Shown here: piece after piece, positions 14,227-22,724 of the stretch
Layout of the letters: the number at the start of each line of letters is the position of its first letter
Position numbering within the stretch: the first letter of the stretch is position 1
NCBI GenBank assembly: GCA_036822015.1
Contig: DAISIL010000053.1
Coordinates: 1 to 22,724 of the forward strand
DNA from: DAISIL01 sp036822015
GTDB taxonomy: Bacteria > Bacteroidota > Bacteroidia > Cytophagales > Bernardetiaceae
Length of the DNA: 22,724 nt
Direction: 5' to 3'
Translations under genes and position numbers: made by a program
The notes under the pieces: generated by a model
The model's input: the letters and a program-made list of their open reading frames with translations, nothing else
Database searches by the model: none
What the model was told of the DNA's origin: nothing

Positions 14227-17200
14227 ATGCTTAGTACGTTCATTAGCAAGGTGTTTATTGGGGCCGTGGTGGGATATACCACCAACGATATGGCGATACA
14301 GATGCTGTTTCGGAAGCGATTTGGCTTGGGCGGCATCTTTCTCAAAACAACCGACGAGTTCATTCTTAATATCAGTCAGGTGGTCGAGCGCGATATTCTC
14401 AACCACCGTACGCTCCATGACCAACTCAACAGTCAGGGCTTTGAAGCAGAAATCGAAAAAACCGTTCGGCGATACCTCGAAGAGCAACTGTACCAGAGCA
14501 TTCCTACCGATTTTCGCCTGGGGCAGGTGCCAGGCATCGAACAGAGCGTCGCCCAGCTGTTGGCTACTTTTCGTGCCGCCTTGCCAGCAGCCATTGAGCC
14601 GCTGATGGGGCGCCTGATCCGTGATCTGCACATGGGAGACATCCTTTCGCCGCCGCAGTTGGCGCAGTTGTCCAGTTTTGTTACGGGTTTATTGCTTCAA
14701 AAATTAGATGAAACTGATTTTGTTCAACGTTTTGTTAGACAGCTCTACGAAGAGTTACAGAATCAAACACCCGCCGATGTACTTACCCCTGACTTGGTAG
14801 AAGAAATCGGACTGCATGTAGCCTACGTAAGCGATGTTTTGCACCAGAGCTTGCTCCAAAATCATACCCAGGATTTGGATGTTTTGCTAGAAGCCTTGTA
14901 CGATCAACTCCACATACCCGATCAGATTCGGGAGATTGCCCAACGCATCGGGGCGCAGCAGTTTGAGCAGATTTTGGGTAGAACAACGATTGAAGCCATC
15001 CTGGGGCAGTTGCTCAATGACACCCGCCAAATCATCCGTTCCGAGCGCGGTGAGGCAATGCTTTCCGACTTTTCGGATTTGATTATCGAAACGCTTGCCG
15101 CCGAAGAAAAGACTATTTTTGATCTCTTATCCAGTGATATTCAGCAGAATATCAGAACCTTTTTTAAGGAACAGTTTCCGCCCATCCTGGATCGTATCAT
15201 CGACTGGCTGTACAGCAAACAGGATACGCTCGAGACCTTAATAGACGAGTCGTTTGGGCGTAATGTCGATAATCGCTTCAAGGTGTGGCTCGTCGAGACG
15301 TTCATTGGGAGTGTGAGCCAAAGTGCCAATATTGTGGAGCGGCTGGTCGACATCATCCGTAACTACCGACAAAACCCCGAGCGTATCGCCCGCCAGATCA
15401 CGCAACAGATCATCGGCTACCTAAGTGAGCAGAGCATCGGTACGATTGTCAGTAACCTACGCGATCAGCGGGTTTTGGTGCGCTTGAGTACCCTCTTACA
15501 AAAAAACGTAGGCGATGCACTCGAACGCTTAGAAGTCAAGCACTTTGAGCCTTTATTTCAAAAAAAGCTAGTCGATTTTTTTCCGCTCGACCAAGTGGTT
15601 CATCTCGTCGATCAAAATATCCGCTTGCTCATTGAGCGTCAGCTCAAAGAACGGTTTTTGTACAGCCGTAGGGCAGCCCTTCTTTTGGCTAGCTCGCTCC
15701 AAAACCGCCTCTGGCAGGTGAGCAATCGCGGCATCGGAACGGGCATCACCCCCAATCAGGTACAAATTTGGTCATCGCAACTGGATACCTGGGTGCTTGA
15801 CCTGGGGCAGCACCAACGCCCGATGATGGAGGAGTTATTGCGGGAGCAGGTAGGTAAACCTTTGATGGTGCGCCCCTGGTCGTCGATAGTTTCGGTGGAT
15901 CAGATTTCAAATTTTGGTAGTTTTGTTATTGAGGGAGTGGAGGGTTATCTCCAGCGCGGATTTGATAAGCGCAAAAACAACCAAATACATACTTACGTTC
16001 GCGTCCTGAACCGCATTCCCGATCTGCACGCCCGCCTCGGAGAGATTTTGCGTGTAGCACTTCTTGAAAACCTTGAACCGATTCTACAGGGGCGCATCCA
16101 GACGCTCGTGCAGTCTAATCTACACCGCCAAAGCACTGCCCAAATCCGAGATATGGTCGAGAAGTTTATGGGGCAAGAACTCAAGCCGATCACGCGCCTG
16201 GGTGCGCTTTTTGGTGGAATGGCGGGTGGAGCTTTGTTTTATCTACCTAATTTTCAAAATGTTGTAGCAAAGTGGGGGATACCCGCCATTGCCTACGGGC
16301 TTACCGGACTTGGCACAAACTGGATCGCTTTGCGGATGATTTTTCGTCCTTACACACGTAAGTATCTTCCCCTGGGGCGGCGCAAAAAGTTGCCACTTCC
16401 CTTAACACCTGGGGTGGTGGTGCGTCGGCAGGCAAAATTTGCTAACAAGATGGGAGATTTTGTTAGTGATAAGTTGATGAATGCTGAGGGTTTACAAGAT
16501 TCATTTGGCGATAAGAAAGAAGAGATTCGAGAGATGCTCGTTCGTCTGATCCAAAAAGACGATTACGCGCTCGTTGAGCAGTTTGTACACCGCCACAAAG
16601 AGCCGCTGGCGGATAAGGTCGTAGATACCTCTTTTCGTTTTTTGCAAGAAAATAAAGACAAAATCAAGCAGCGACTTCAGCAGGCCGTCGATCGTTTCCA
16701 AGACCATACCCTGGCAGGGGCGGATACGGCTTTTTTGGAGGAGCAACTGCTGCAATATTTGCGCCGTCCCCAAACTCTCGAGTACTTGCATCAGCAGTTG
16801 ATGCGTTATTGGGCTACCTGGAAACAAGTGCCGGAAAGCCTACACGAGTTGCTTCCCGATGAAGTACAAGATCGCTTTGTTCAATTTTTATCGCGATATT
16901 TGCAACAAGAAGGACAAGAATTGATTAAACAGTTTGACGATCCAATTTTTATACAGGCTATTTTAGATGACATCAATCAACAGATCGCCCGATATGGCAA
17001 CAACTCCCTAAATAGCATCTTGCGCCCCGAGCAGGCCCAAAACATCCAGCAGCAGTTTGCTCAATACATCTACCAAGAAATCAACCATCCGCGTCTTAAA
17101 GCCCAGTTGCTCCAGTTGGTGATGGAGCGGGTCAATACGGAACTTACCCCACAAAAAACCATCGGTGATCTCTTCGGAGGAGAGTTGTTGCGTTTCATTG

Positions 17201-18348
17201 AGCGTAATCTGGATTTCATTATCCAAAAGATATTTGAATCTGCTATTGTCTGGATGAAAAACAACAGCGAACTTCTGGCAGATCGCATCTATGAACGGGC
17301 TTTTACGGAGCAGAAAGCTGCCTTGCTCTACAAGGATACTATCCGAAAGACAGTCCTCGAACTCATCAACGAAGGCGTACCGGCTTTTATCACCCAGGAG
17401 AATACATCTATCAGAAGTTTGATTGGTGAGGAAATAAACAGGCTGGGTACTTTCAAAATCGAAATATTCAATATCCGCTTCGAGGAAGACTATTTGCGGG
17501 TAGTCATCGATCAGTTGATTGGTCACCCACGCTCAAAGGAATCGGTACAGCAACTGACCGTAGCCCTTCTTCGCGAGACTTTTTCGCTGCCCTTACGGGA
17601 GTTGCTGCCTCTGGATAATCTATCAGAAATTTCTGATTTTCAAAACTTTATTCGCGAAGAAATACGCAATGGCGGACATGCCCTAGGGCGTAGCTTATCT
17701 CAATCAGACTTATCAAAATCTATTGAAACGTTTTTGCATACGGTCATTGGTGATGTCTTGAAACAGATTTCACCTCAGCTGCTTTTGGAGGACTTTTCCT
17801 CGGTACGTGTATCGGAATCCTTACAAAAAGTGCTACATCTGCTGGCTCACTGTGAGGCTTTCCAAACACAGGTTCGGCAGTTGGTTTTTCGCATTCTGGA
17901 GGTCATCAAAGGCCAGCCATTGGGGGTGCTTCTTTCGGTGCCGTTGCTGCAAAACGATTTGGGTGTTTTGCTGGATCGTCTGCTCGATGAGGAAGATAAA
18001 AACGGACAGTTGCGGGCTTCGCTTCGCGTGTTGATCTTGCAAAATATAGCAGCTCTACCACAAAACATCTCCCTCGAGACCAAAGACTATCTAGCCCAAA
18101 CACTTGCTCAATCTGCTCTGGATGCGCTCGGACATCGCTTGCCTGACTTGCTTGGGTCGGTGGATATTCATACCATCGTTGTAGAGGAACTCAACCGGAT
18201 GTCTCCCGAGAATTTAGAGTTTCTCTTCAAGGGCTTTGCCAAGAAATACCTGGATGAGTTGGTGCGCTATGGCTTTGGTTTTGGGTTGGTTTTTGGCATG
18301 GGACTAGATGCGCTTCTTAGTTTTCTCCTTGATAACTTCAAAAAGTAA
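14227..18348 (+). CDS. Giant tandem DUF445 membrane protein
   Basis: A 1373-residue protein that appears to be two DUF445 modules in a row. The first begins at the N-terminus with a membrane segment and the family signature GAVVGYTTNDMAIQMLFRKR (about residues 12-31). The second begins near residue 684 with GLTGLGTNWIALRMIFRP, then PLTPGVVVRRQAKFANKMGDFVS, the usual follow-on of the family. Membrane segments sit at about 1-20, 655-675 and 684-705, and at the C-terminus (GFGFGLVFGMGLDALLSFLL, about 1349-1368). Between them are long amphipathic helical stretches rich in Gln, Leu and Glu. Single DUF445 proteins are usually near 400 residues, and their function is unknown. The family resemblance is by eye from the TNxxAIxMLFRP pattern. 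It heads an operon: GNAT, oxidoreductase, methyltransferase and small membrane genes follow with gaps of 0-5 bases. Start at ATG 14227, 22 bases after a -7 box. Confidence 0.85.
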   Translation: MLSTFISKVFIGAVVGYTTNDMAIQMLFRKRFGLGGIFLKTTDEFILNISQVVERDILNHRTLHDQLNSQGFEAEIEKTVRRYLEEQLYQSIPTDFRLGQVPGIEQSVAQLLATFRAALPAAIEPLMGRLIRDLHMGDILSPPQLAQLSSFVTGLLLQKLDETDFVQRFVRQLYEELQNQTPADVLTPDLVEEIGLHVAYVSDVLHQSLLQNHTQDLDVLLEALYDQLHIPDQIREIAQRIGAQQFEQILGRTTIEAILGQLLNDTRQIIRSERGEAMLSDFSDLIIETLAAEEKTIFDLLSSDIQQNIRTFFKEQFPPILDRIIDWLYSKQDTLETLIDESFGRNVDNRFKVWLVETFIGSVSQSANIVERLVDIIRNYRQNPERIARQITQQIIGYLSEQSIGTIVSNLRDQRVLVRLSTLLQKNVGDALERLEVKHFEPLFQKKLVDFFPLDQVVHLVDQNIRLLIERQLKERFLYSRRAALLLASSLQNRLWQVSNRGIGTGITPNQVQIWSSQLDTWVLDLGQHQRPMMEELLREQVGKPLMVRPWSSIVSVDQISNFGSFVIEGVEGYLQRGFDKRKNNQIHTYVRVLNRIPDLHARLGEILRVALLENLEPILQGRIQTLVQSNLHRQSTAQIRDMVEKFMGQELKPITRLGALFGGMAGGALFYLPNFQNVVAKWGIPAIAYGLTGLGTNWIALRMIFRPYTRKYLPLGRRKKLPLPLTPGVVVRRQAKFANKMGDFVSDKLMNAEGLQDSFGDKKEEIREMLVRLIQKDDYALVEQFVHRHKEPLADKVVDTSFRFLQENKDKIKQRLQQAVDRFQDHTLAGADTAFLEEQLLQYLRRPQTLEYLHQQLMRYWATWKQVPESLHELLPDEVQDRFVQFLSRYLQQEGQELIKQFDDPIFIQAILDDINQQIARYGNNSLNSILRPEQAQNIQQQFAQYIYQEINHPRLKAQLLQLVMERVNTELTPQKTIGDLFGGELLRFIERNLDFIIQKIFESAIVWMKNNSELLADRIYERAFTEQKAALLYKDTIRKTVLELINEGVPAFITQENTSIRSLIGEEINRLGTFKIEIFNIRFEEDYLRVVIDQLIGHPRSKESVQQLTVALLRETFSLPLRELLPLDNLSEISDFQNFIREEIRNGGHALGRSLSQSDLSKSIETFLHTVIGDVLKQISPQLLLEDFSSVRVSESLQKVLHLLAHCEAFQTQVRQLVFRILEVIKGQPLGVLLSVPLLQNDLGVLLDRLLDEEDKNGQLRASLRVLILQNIAALPQNISLETKDYLAQTLAQSALDALGHRLPDLLGSVDIHTIVVEELNRMSPENLEFLFKGFAKKYLDELVRYGFGFGLVFGMGLDALLSFLLDNFKK

Positions 18349-18350
18349 AT

Positions 18351-18827
18351 ATGATGATAAAAAATAAACAAAGTTGGATGGTTCGTCAGGCAACACTGGC
18401 TGATCTGGATGGCATGATGGCATTTCAGTTGGCGATGGCACGCGAAACCGAAGATTGGGAACTCGACCCTACGACGCTCGAGCGCGGGATGCTCCTCACG
18501 CTCCGTGATCCCAATAAAGGCACGTATTGGGTAGCTGCCCATGAAAAAGAGCTTTTTGGGATGCTGCTCACCCAACATGAATGGAGCGATTGGCGATGTG
18601 CTAATGTTGTTTGGATACAGTCGGTTTATGTGCGGCCAGATATGCGCCAACGCGGTGTTTTTCAGTCTTTGTACCAGCACGTCTGGGCGTGGGTGCAAGC
18701 CAGCGATGAGCTATCTGGAGTACGACTTTACGTAGAAAAGCGCAACGAAGTAGCACTATCTGCTTATCATGCGATGGGCATGCGTAGCGATCATTACAAC
18801 TTATGTGAGCAAATGAAATTTTTTTAA
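18351..18827 (+). CDS. GNAT family N-acetyltransferase
   Basis: A 158-residue acetyl-CoA-dependent acetyltransferase of unknown substrate. It has the N-terminal VRQATLADLDGMMAFQLAMA (strand 1 and helix 1), a central strand IQSVYVRPDMRQRGVFQSLY (about 88-107) in which QRGVFQ is the pyrophosphate-binding loop of motif A, and YVEKRNEVALSAYHAMGMR (about 125-143) as motif B. The length is typical. Its start is 2 bases after the DUF445 stop; two ATG codons in tandem (18351, 18354) are equally good. It ends 3 bases before the next gene. The position suggests it acts with its operon partners on an envelope or small-molecule product, which is inference. Confidence 0.88.
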   Translation: MMIKNKQSWMVRQATLADLDGMMAFQLAMARETEDWELDPTTLERGMLLTLRDPNKGTYWVAAHEKELFGMLLTQHEWSDWRCANVVWIQSVYVRPDMRQRGVFQSLYQHVWAWVQASDELSGVRLYVEKRNEVALSAYHAMGMRSDHYNLCEQMKFF

Positions 18828-18830
18828 CTC

Positions 18831-19871
18831 ATGCTCCAATCTATCATAGATCGTTACAAAAATTATCGAAAGCAATCCTTTCTGCGTATGCCCGAGCGTT
18901 ACGCCCATGCGTATGCCTTCGTGGGAGCAGGTGGGCATAGCTTGGATAACCTTTACCCAATTTTGGATTTTTTGGCAGTTCCGCTGCGCTATATCGTTAC
19001 GCGCCGCCTCGAAAATGCCCAACGCATGGCCAGCCGCTACGTAGGGGCTACCGGTACAACAAAACTTGAAGAGGTGCTGGCTGACCCCAAAATAAAAGGT
19101 GTTTTTGTGTGTGTGCATCCCAAAAAGCACTTTGCCATCGCAAAGACCGTACTCGAGGCGGGCAAAGGATTGTTCATCGAAAAGCCACCTTGCTTTTCGG
19201 TGGACGAACTCGATCAGTTGCAGGCTTTGAGCCAGGAAAAATCCCTGCCTTGCGTGGTGGGTTTGCAGAAGCGTTACGCAGTGATTTATGCTAAGCTCCG
19301 TCCGTACCTCAAGAACACGATACATTACCGATTTGATTATCTCACAGGAGCTTACCCCGAGGGAAATCCTTGGTGGGACTTATTCATCCATCCTCTTGAC
19401 CTGGTACATGATCTGTTTGGTACGGCTACCTTGACAAGCCTCGAACAAGCCGGGAGTAGCTTTTTTGTGCATGTGCGACATGCCAACGGGGTACTGGGGA
19501 GCCTTACTTTTTCGACGGGTTATAGTTGGCAGTCGCCCGTTGAAAAACTAGAGGTTTGTACTAAATTGGGTTGCTTTGAGGCAAAAAACTTACATACATT
19601 GACATTTGTGCCTGCACCCAAGCAAGTACTCGGTATTCCGGTTGAGAAGTTGCTCTCAAGCCCAAGGAAGACGGAGCAACACTATCACAACTCTGGTTTT
19701 GTCCCGCTGCGGCAGTTCAACCCCTTGTACACACATGGCTACGCGGGTGAGCTAGAGACTTTTCTGGATTTGGTGGAGGGACGAGGAGGAGAAAACCGAA
19801 GTTCACCTGCCCAAATTCGTGATACTTTTTTGATGCTCGAGCGCATCTCTCCCATTAAATCCGTACAATAA
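18831..19871 (+). CDS. Gfo/Idh/MocA family oxidoreductase
   Basis: A 346-residue NAD(P)-dependent sugar-type dehydrogenase. The Rossmann start is AYAFVGAGGHSLDNLYPIL (27-45), a variant of GxGxxS, followed by KGVFVCVHPKKHFAIAKTVLEAGK (89-112) and the family signature LFIEKPPCFSVDEL (114-127), whose EKP lysine is the usual catalytic/binding residue. VGLQKRYA and WWDLFIHPLDLVHDLFG (about 178-194, with the conserved histidine) complete the active site. The dinucleotide loop is unusual in having His-Ser-Leu after the glycines. Members commonly oxidise or epimerise nucleotide sugars or inositols; the substrate here is unknown. It begins 3 bases after the GNAT gene and ends 5 bases before the methyltransferase gene. 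Confidence 0.88.
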   Translation: MLQSIIDRYKNYRKQSFLRMPERYAHAYAFVGAGGHSLDNLYPILDFLAVPLRYIVTRRLENAQRMASRYVGATGTTKLEEVLADPKIKGVFVCVHPKKHFAIAKTVLEAGKGLFIEKPPCFSVDELDQLQALSQEKSLPCVVGLQKRYAVIYAKLRPYLKNTIHYRFDYLTGAYPEGNPWWDLFIHPLDLVHDLFGTATLTSLEQAGSSFFVHVRHANGVLGSLTFSTGYSWQSPVEKLEVCTKLGCFEAKNLHTLTFVPAPKQVLGIPVEKLLSSPRKTEQHYHNSGFVPLRQFNPLYTHGYAGELETFLDLVEGRGGENRSSPAQIRDTFLMLERISPIKSVQ

Positions 19872-19876
19872 CAACT

Positions 19877-20671
19877 ATGGCTTATCATTTTCATCAGGAT
19901 CGGAAGTTATACTTCGATCATCAGTGTCAGAATGCCCTCGAGTATGTGATTCCTTTTGTGGAGGCAAAAAAGCCGTTCACCCCGGGGATGAAAGTTTTGG
20001 AAATTGGCTGTGGGGAGGGTGGCGTAGTGCAGGCTTTTGCTTTGCGCGGCTGCCAGGTTACGGGGGTGGAGTTGGATGTACCCAAATATGAGCAGGCGCG
20101 GGTTTCGTTGGAAGATTTTATTTCAACGGGACAAGTTCGGTTGTTTCAAAAAAACATTTACGATGTTGATTTTTTGAATGATCCCGAGTCGCGCTTCGAT
20201 CTGATCGTACTCAAAGATGTCATTGAGCATATCCACGACCAGCCCAGGTTGATGCGTGCCATGCAGGGATATTTGCGCCCCGGAGGGATGATTTTTTTTG
20301 GATTTCCGCCTTGGCATATGCCTTTTGGGGGACACCAGCAGATTTGTGAAGGTGGCTTGCTCTCGCGCCTGCCCTGGTTTCATCTTTTGCCCTGGCCGCT
20401 GTACAAAGCGGTATTGCGTTGGGGCAAAGAAAGCCAGGAAACGATTGATTCCCTGCGAGATATATGGGAGACGCGCATCACCATTGGGCAATTTGAACGC
20501 TATGCACGTGAGACGGGCTACCGAAAAGTTCACGAAAAACTTTATCTGGTCAATCCCATTTATCGCTTTAAGTTTGGTTTGGCTCCCCGCGAACAGTTTC
20601 CTTTGATCGGAAAGATTCCTTATTTGCGCAATTTTGTTACGACCTGCGGGTATTATCTTTTGCAACGGTGA
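19877..20671 (+). CDS. Class I SAM-dependent methyltransferase
   Basis: A 264-residue methyltransferase with a clear SAM-binding fold: motif I VLEIGCGEGGVVQAFALRGC (40-59), the acidic end of strand 2 in VTGVELD (61-67), and FDLIVLKDVIEHIHDQPRLM (about 108-127) followed by GYLRPGGMIFFGFPPW (about 132-147). This is the Methyltransf_11/Ubi-type pattern. The C-terminal 100 residues are rich in aromatics and may shape the acceptor site. The acceptor is unknown; adjacent genes suggest a carbohydrate or lipid. Its TGA overlaps the GTG start of the next gene (GTGA), which points to coupled translation. Confidence 0.88.
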   Translation: MAYHFHQDRKLYFDHQCQNALEYVIPFVEAKKPFTPGMKVLEIGCGEGGVVQAFALRGCQVTGVELDVPKYEQARVSLEDFISTGQVRLFQKNIYDVDFLNDPESRFDLIVLKDVIEHIHDQPRLMRAMQGYLRPGGMIFFGFPPWHMPFGGHQQICEGGLLSRLPWFHLLPWPLYKAVLRWGKESQETIDSLRDIWETRITIGQFERYARETGYRKVHEKLYLVNPIYRFKFGLAPREQFPLIGKIPYLRNFVTTCGYYLLQR

Positions 20672-21039
20672 AACAGATTCGGATAAAATATTACCTGCTA
20701 TTTGCTGTTTGTTTTTTGGTCTTTTCTTACGTCTCCGATTACGTTCGTCCTAGCTACTCCAACACCAATGCGTGGGTCGTGTACGTCTTGGGCATACTTC
20801 CCAACTTTCTACCAGCCATCGGTATTGCTGCCTTGTTTTATGCCATGCTTCCAGAGATATACCCTGGTCTGTCTGTTAGAAAGCATCATCTGTGGGCATT
20901 AGTGGTAGCTTTGTCAGGACTAATCTTATGGGAATTTGCCCAAGGCTACACGCGACGGGGCGTTTTTGATTCTCATGACATTCTTTGGACACTGATCGGG
21001 GGTGTAGTGTTTTGGCTGATCTGGCGCAAATGGCAATAA
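20668..21039 (+). CDS. Small four-helix membrane protein, VanZ-like
   Basis: A 123-residue integral membrane protein with four predicted helices (about 8-24, 36-62, 74-90 and 103-121). The last part, YTRRGVFDSHDILWTLIGGVVFWLIW, resembles the RxFDxxDIxxNxIG pattern of VanZ-like proteins, whose role is mostly unknown. Membership is tentative. It starts with GTG at 20668, overlapping the methyltransferase stop by three bases; the first ATG is far inside helix 2, so the GTG is required. It is the last gene of the five-gene operon. Confidence 0.75.
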   Translation: MKQIRIKYYLLFAVCFLVFSYVSDYVRPSYSNTNAWVVYVLGILPNFLPAIGIAALFYAMLPEIYPGLSVRKHHLWALVVALSGLILWEFAQGYTRRGVFDSHDILWTLIGGVVFWLIWRKWQ

Positions 21040-21131
21040 CATTAACTAAAAACTTACTTTTTTTAACAATGACTCCACCTAAATCCCTTGTTTTTGCGTT
21101 TATGCAGCATATGTTTTTACATCAAAAGCAC

Positions 21132-21440
21132 ATGAAAAAGAGACTACTATTACTATTATTTTCCATCTTCTGTTTTGTTGGTGGAGGACCTGTATCTGCT
21201 CAAACCGGACCAGGAGGTGTCGGAACAAATAACGGCAGTTCGGCACTCAGGCTATGGCTCCGTGGTGGGGAGGCACTGCTTAATGGAGGTAATGTCTCTC
21301 AATGGAGCGACCAAAGCGGAGCGAACAACCACTTTACTAACGCTACGGCCGCCGAGCAACCGGCACACATAGCCAATGCAATGAATGGTTTTCCTGTCTT
21401 GCGCTTCACCAACAGCGGTACAACCCGTAATCAGTTGTAG
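21132..21440 (+). CDS. Secreted LamG-like adhesin, N-terminal part before an in-frame TAG
   Basis: A 102-codon frame that starts a large surface protein. A strong signal peptide (MKKRLLLLLFSIFCFVGGGPVSAQ) ends in AQ followed by TGPGG, as in many Bacteroidota exported proteins. Then comes the first part of a LamG/concanavalin A-like fold: LRLWLRGGEALLNGGNVSQW, SDQSGANNHFTNATAAEQPA and NGFPVLRFTN. This is the usual LWLKADxGV...WxDQSGNxNxA pattern seen at the N-terminus of large Bacteroidota adhesins. The frame then hits TAG at 21438-21440, in the middle of a strand, while the same frame goes on open (next entry). An in-frame ATG at 21069 would add 21 residues ahead of the signal peptide and is less likely. 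It follows the small membrane gene by 92 bases, in which I see no terminator or clear promoter. Confidence 0.8.
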   Translation: MKKRLLLLLFSIFCFVGGGPVSAQTGPGGVGTNNGSSALRLWLRGGEALLNGGNVSQWSDQSGANNHFTNATAAEQPAHIANAMNGFPVLRFTNSGTTRNQL

Positions 21441-22724
21441 GTCAGCACAACAAACTTAAATAGTACTGATGCTTTGCCCCTGGCTTTCTTTGCTGTTACG
21501 CAAAACACCACAGGACAGAATCCGAGAGGGCTTTTTGATAGCGCACCCAACCAGGGAAACGTCTTTCGTTTTTACAACGATGGTGGAGGCGTGGGAGCCA
21601 ATAACGCCATTGAGTTTTGGAATAACAACCCCTCGGCTACCTACAATCTCACCGATGCGGGAACGGTGGTTACGGCTTTTGGTACCAAACAGGGAGGGAA
21701 CCGTCGCCTACAAGCCTGGGCCAACGGAACCGCCCAGGTGGATGCTGCCGGAAATGCTACCGGCGTGCGCGTAGAAAATCCGCGCTTAGGGACAGTCAAC
21801 GGCGATCTCAATTTTGGCTTCAACGGAGATATGGCCGAGGTGATTTATTTTAACAACGCCATCAACGAAGCCCAACGCATCATCATCGAAAACTACTTGG
21901 CGGCTAAATATGGACTCAATCTCACGGCTAATGACTACCTAACAGCCGGCACATTTTATCACGACATCATCGGCGTAGGGCGAGCTAATAACAACAACTT
22001 ACACACCGAAAGCCGAGCAGGTGGTCTGGTACTGAGGCAAGGAGCGGCAGGCTTCCCCGCCAACGGCATACACAAATATCTCTTTGCAGGGCACGCCAAT
22101 ACGCCGCATGGCACCAGCACAGCCGATCTACCGGCAGGGGTCATAGAACGCTGGCAGCGCGTTTTTTATCTAGAAAAAACGAATGTTATCAATGCCTCTG
22201 TTGCCTTTTCATATCAGGACGCTTTCGGGACGCTTTGCCCCAGGTCGATAAGTGCTTCGGATTATGTTTTGCTTTTTCGCTCAAACACATCGGGAGCATT
22301 TAGCGCAGTCGTTGGAGCCTCCGCAACGATTGTAGACGATGAAGTACGTTTTGACCTCACGGATGCCCAAATCCAAACGGGCTACTATACCCTCGGGCTA
22401 AATAATCTCACGGCCGGCATCCGGCTCTACTCCCGCAGTGCTACCTGCCCAGGCGGCTGCAACTGGGACGATGTCAATAGCTGGACAACCACCAACGATG
22501 GATCAGGAGCTGCTGCCGGAATCACGCCTAATGGATGTATGGATGTCGTTATCCTAAACGGGCATCGGGTGCAGATGACGGCAGACAACCGAGCGGCCGA
22601 TACAGTGCTGATCCAGAGCGGCGGTACCCTCGATCTGGGGCGTTATGTGGGACATAATTTTTACGCCCTGCAAGGCAACGGCACTTTGTACATCGCGCCT
22701 AACGGAGGAACAGCACAGCTTCCT
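21441..22724 (+). CDS. Continuation of the LamG-like adhesin after the TAG, partial
   Basis: 428 codons open in the same frame as the preceding entry, without a stop up to the window edge. It completes the LamG-like domain (LAFFAVTQNTTGQNPRGLFD, FNGDMAEVIYFNNAINEAQR, IIENYLAAKYGL), then a second domain opening FYHDIIGVGRANNNNLHTES and ending about YYTLGLNN, of the kind that follows such LamG regions in other Bacteroidota proteins (I recall it as uncharacterised). After that a cysteine-bearing module, ATCPGGCNWDDVNSWTTTND, leads to repeating beta strands (VVILNGHRVQMTADNRAADT, GGTLDLGRY) that look like a parallel beta-helix. Type IX secretion is plausible but its C-terminal signal would lie outside the window. 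No start codon fits here; the piece only makes sense as part of the upstream gene. Confidence 0.8.

Noticed and set aside
14107..14631. N-terminal extension of lptB by 175 codons from a GTG
   Set aside because: It is antisense to the start of the DUF445 gene and the ABC domain begins directly at the ATG at 14106.
18267..19325. Minus-strand frames of 143 and 174 codons opposite the GNAT and Gfo/Idh genes
   Set aside because: Antisense shadows of genes with strong family motifs.
1..22724. CRISPR array, insertion sequence, prophage, tRNA or rRNA genes
   Set aside because: I saw no spaced direct repeats, no transposase or integrase, no terminal repeats, and no cloverleaf other than the tRNA-like part of tmRNA.

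Overview
The window looks like a piece of a draft genome (or metagenome bin) of a Bacteroidota bacterium, probably Cytophagales-like. I base this on the gene families (a 7TMR-DISM/SpoIIE-type phosphatase, class C-like PyrB with PyrR, a LamG-like secreted adhesin with an AQ signal-peptide end), a tmRNA tag ending in NYALAA, and repeated matches to the Bacteroidota promoter pattern (TTG, about 20 bp, TAnnTTTG). Shine-Dalgarno sequences are not obvious. Base composition is near 50% GC. No genus can be assigned from the sequence alone. A run of 10 Ns inside hisS shows the sequence is a scaffold.

Layout. (1) 1-2407, plus strand: a small conserved hypothetical gene, the tmRNA gene ssrA with its own promoter and a perfect terminator hairpin, then hisS. 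(2) 2385-6121, minus strand: menF (isochorismate synthase), an orphan ATP-grasp ligase, a membrane-anchored GH73-type glucosaminidase and a single-cysteine HesB/IscA-like protein. Most of these seem to have their own promoter. The last one overlaps the 3' end of hisS. (3) 6146-8980, plus strand: a 7TM sensor/PP2C phosphatase followed by lptC. (4) 9049-14106, minus strand: a run read right to left as lptB, an acyl-CoA dehydrogenase, gltX, pyrR and pyrB. gltX-pyrR-pyrB is almost gap-free. (5) 14227-21039, plus strand: a tight five-gene operon made of a 1373-residue tandem DUF445 membrane protein, a GNAT acetyltransferase, a Gfo/Idh/MocA oxidoreductase, a SAM methyltransferase and a small four-helix membrane protein. 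(6) 21132 to the window end, plus strand: a secreted LamG-like adhesin interrupted by one in-frame TAG codon. The reading frame stays open for 428 codons after the stop and leaves the window.

Most genes are core housekeeping: translation and ribosome rescue (hisS, gltX, ssrA), pyrimidine synthesis (pyrR, pyrB), menaquinone synthesis (menF), and LPS export (lptB, lptC). The less ordinary parts are the double-length DUF445 protein and its operon, the ATP-grasp enzyme, the 7TM-PP2C signalling protein without a partner nearby, and the interrupted adhesin. No insertion sequence, CRISPR array, tRNA, rRNA or phage gene was seen, and no gene-free stretch exceeds 300 bases apart from the tmRNA itself. 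I did not find a convincing wholly new system. The DUF445 operon is the best candidate for something undescribed.
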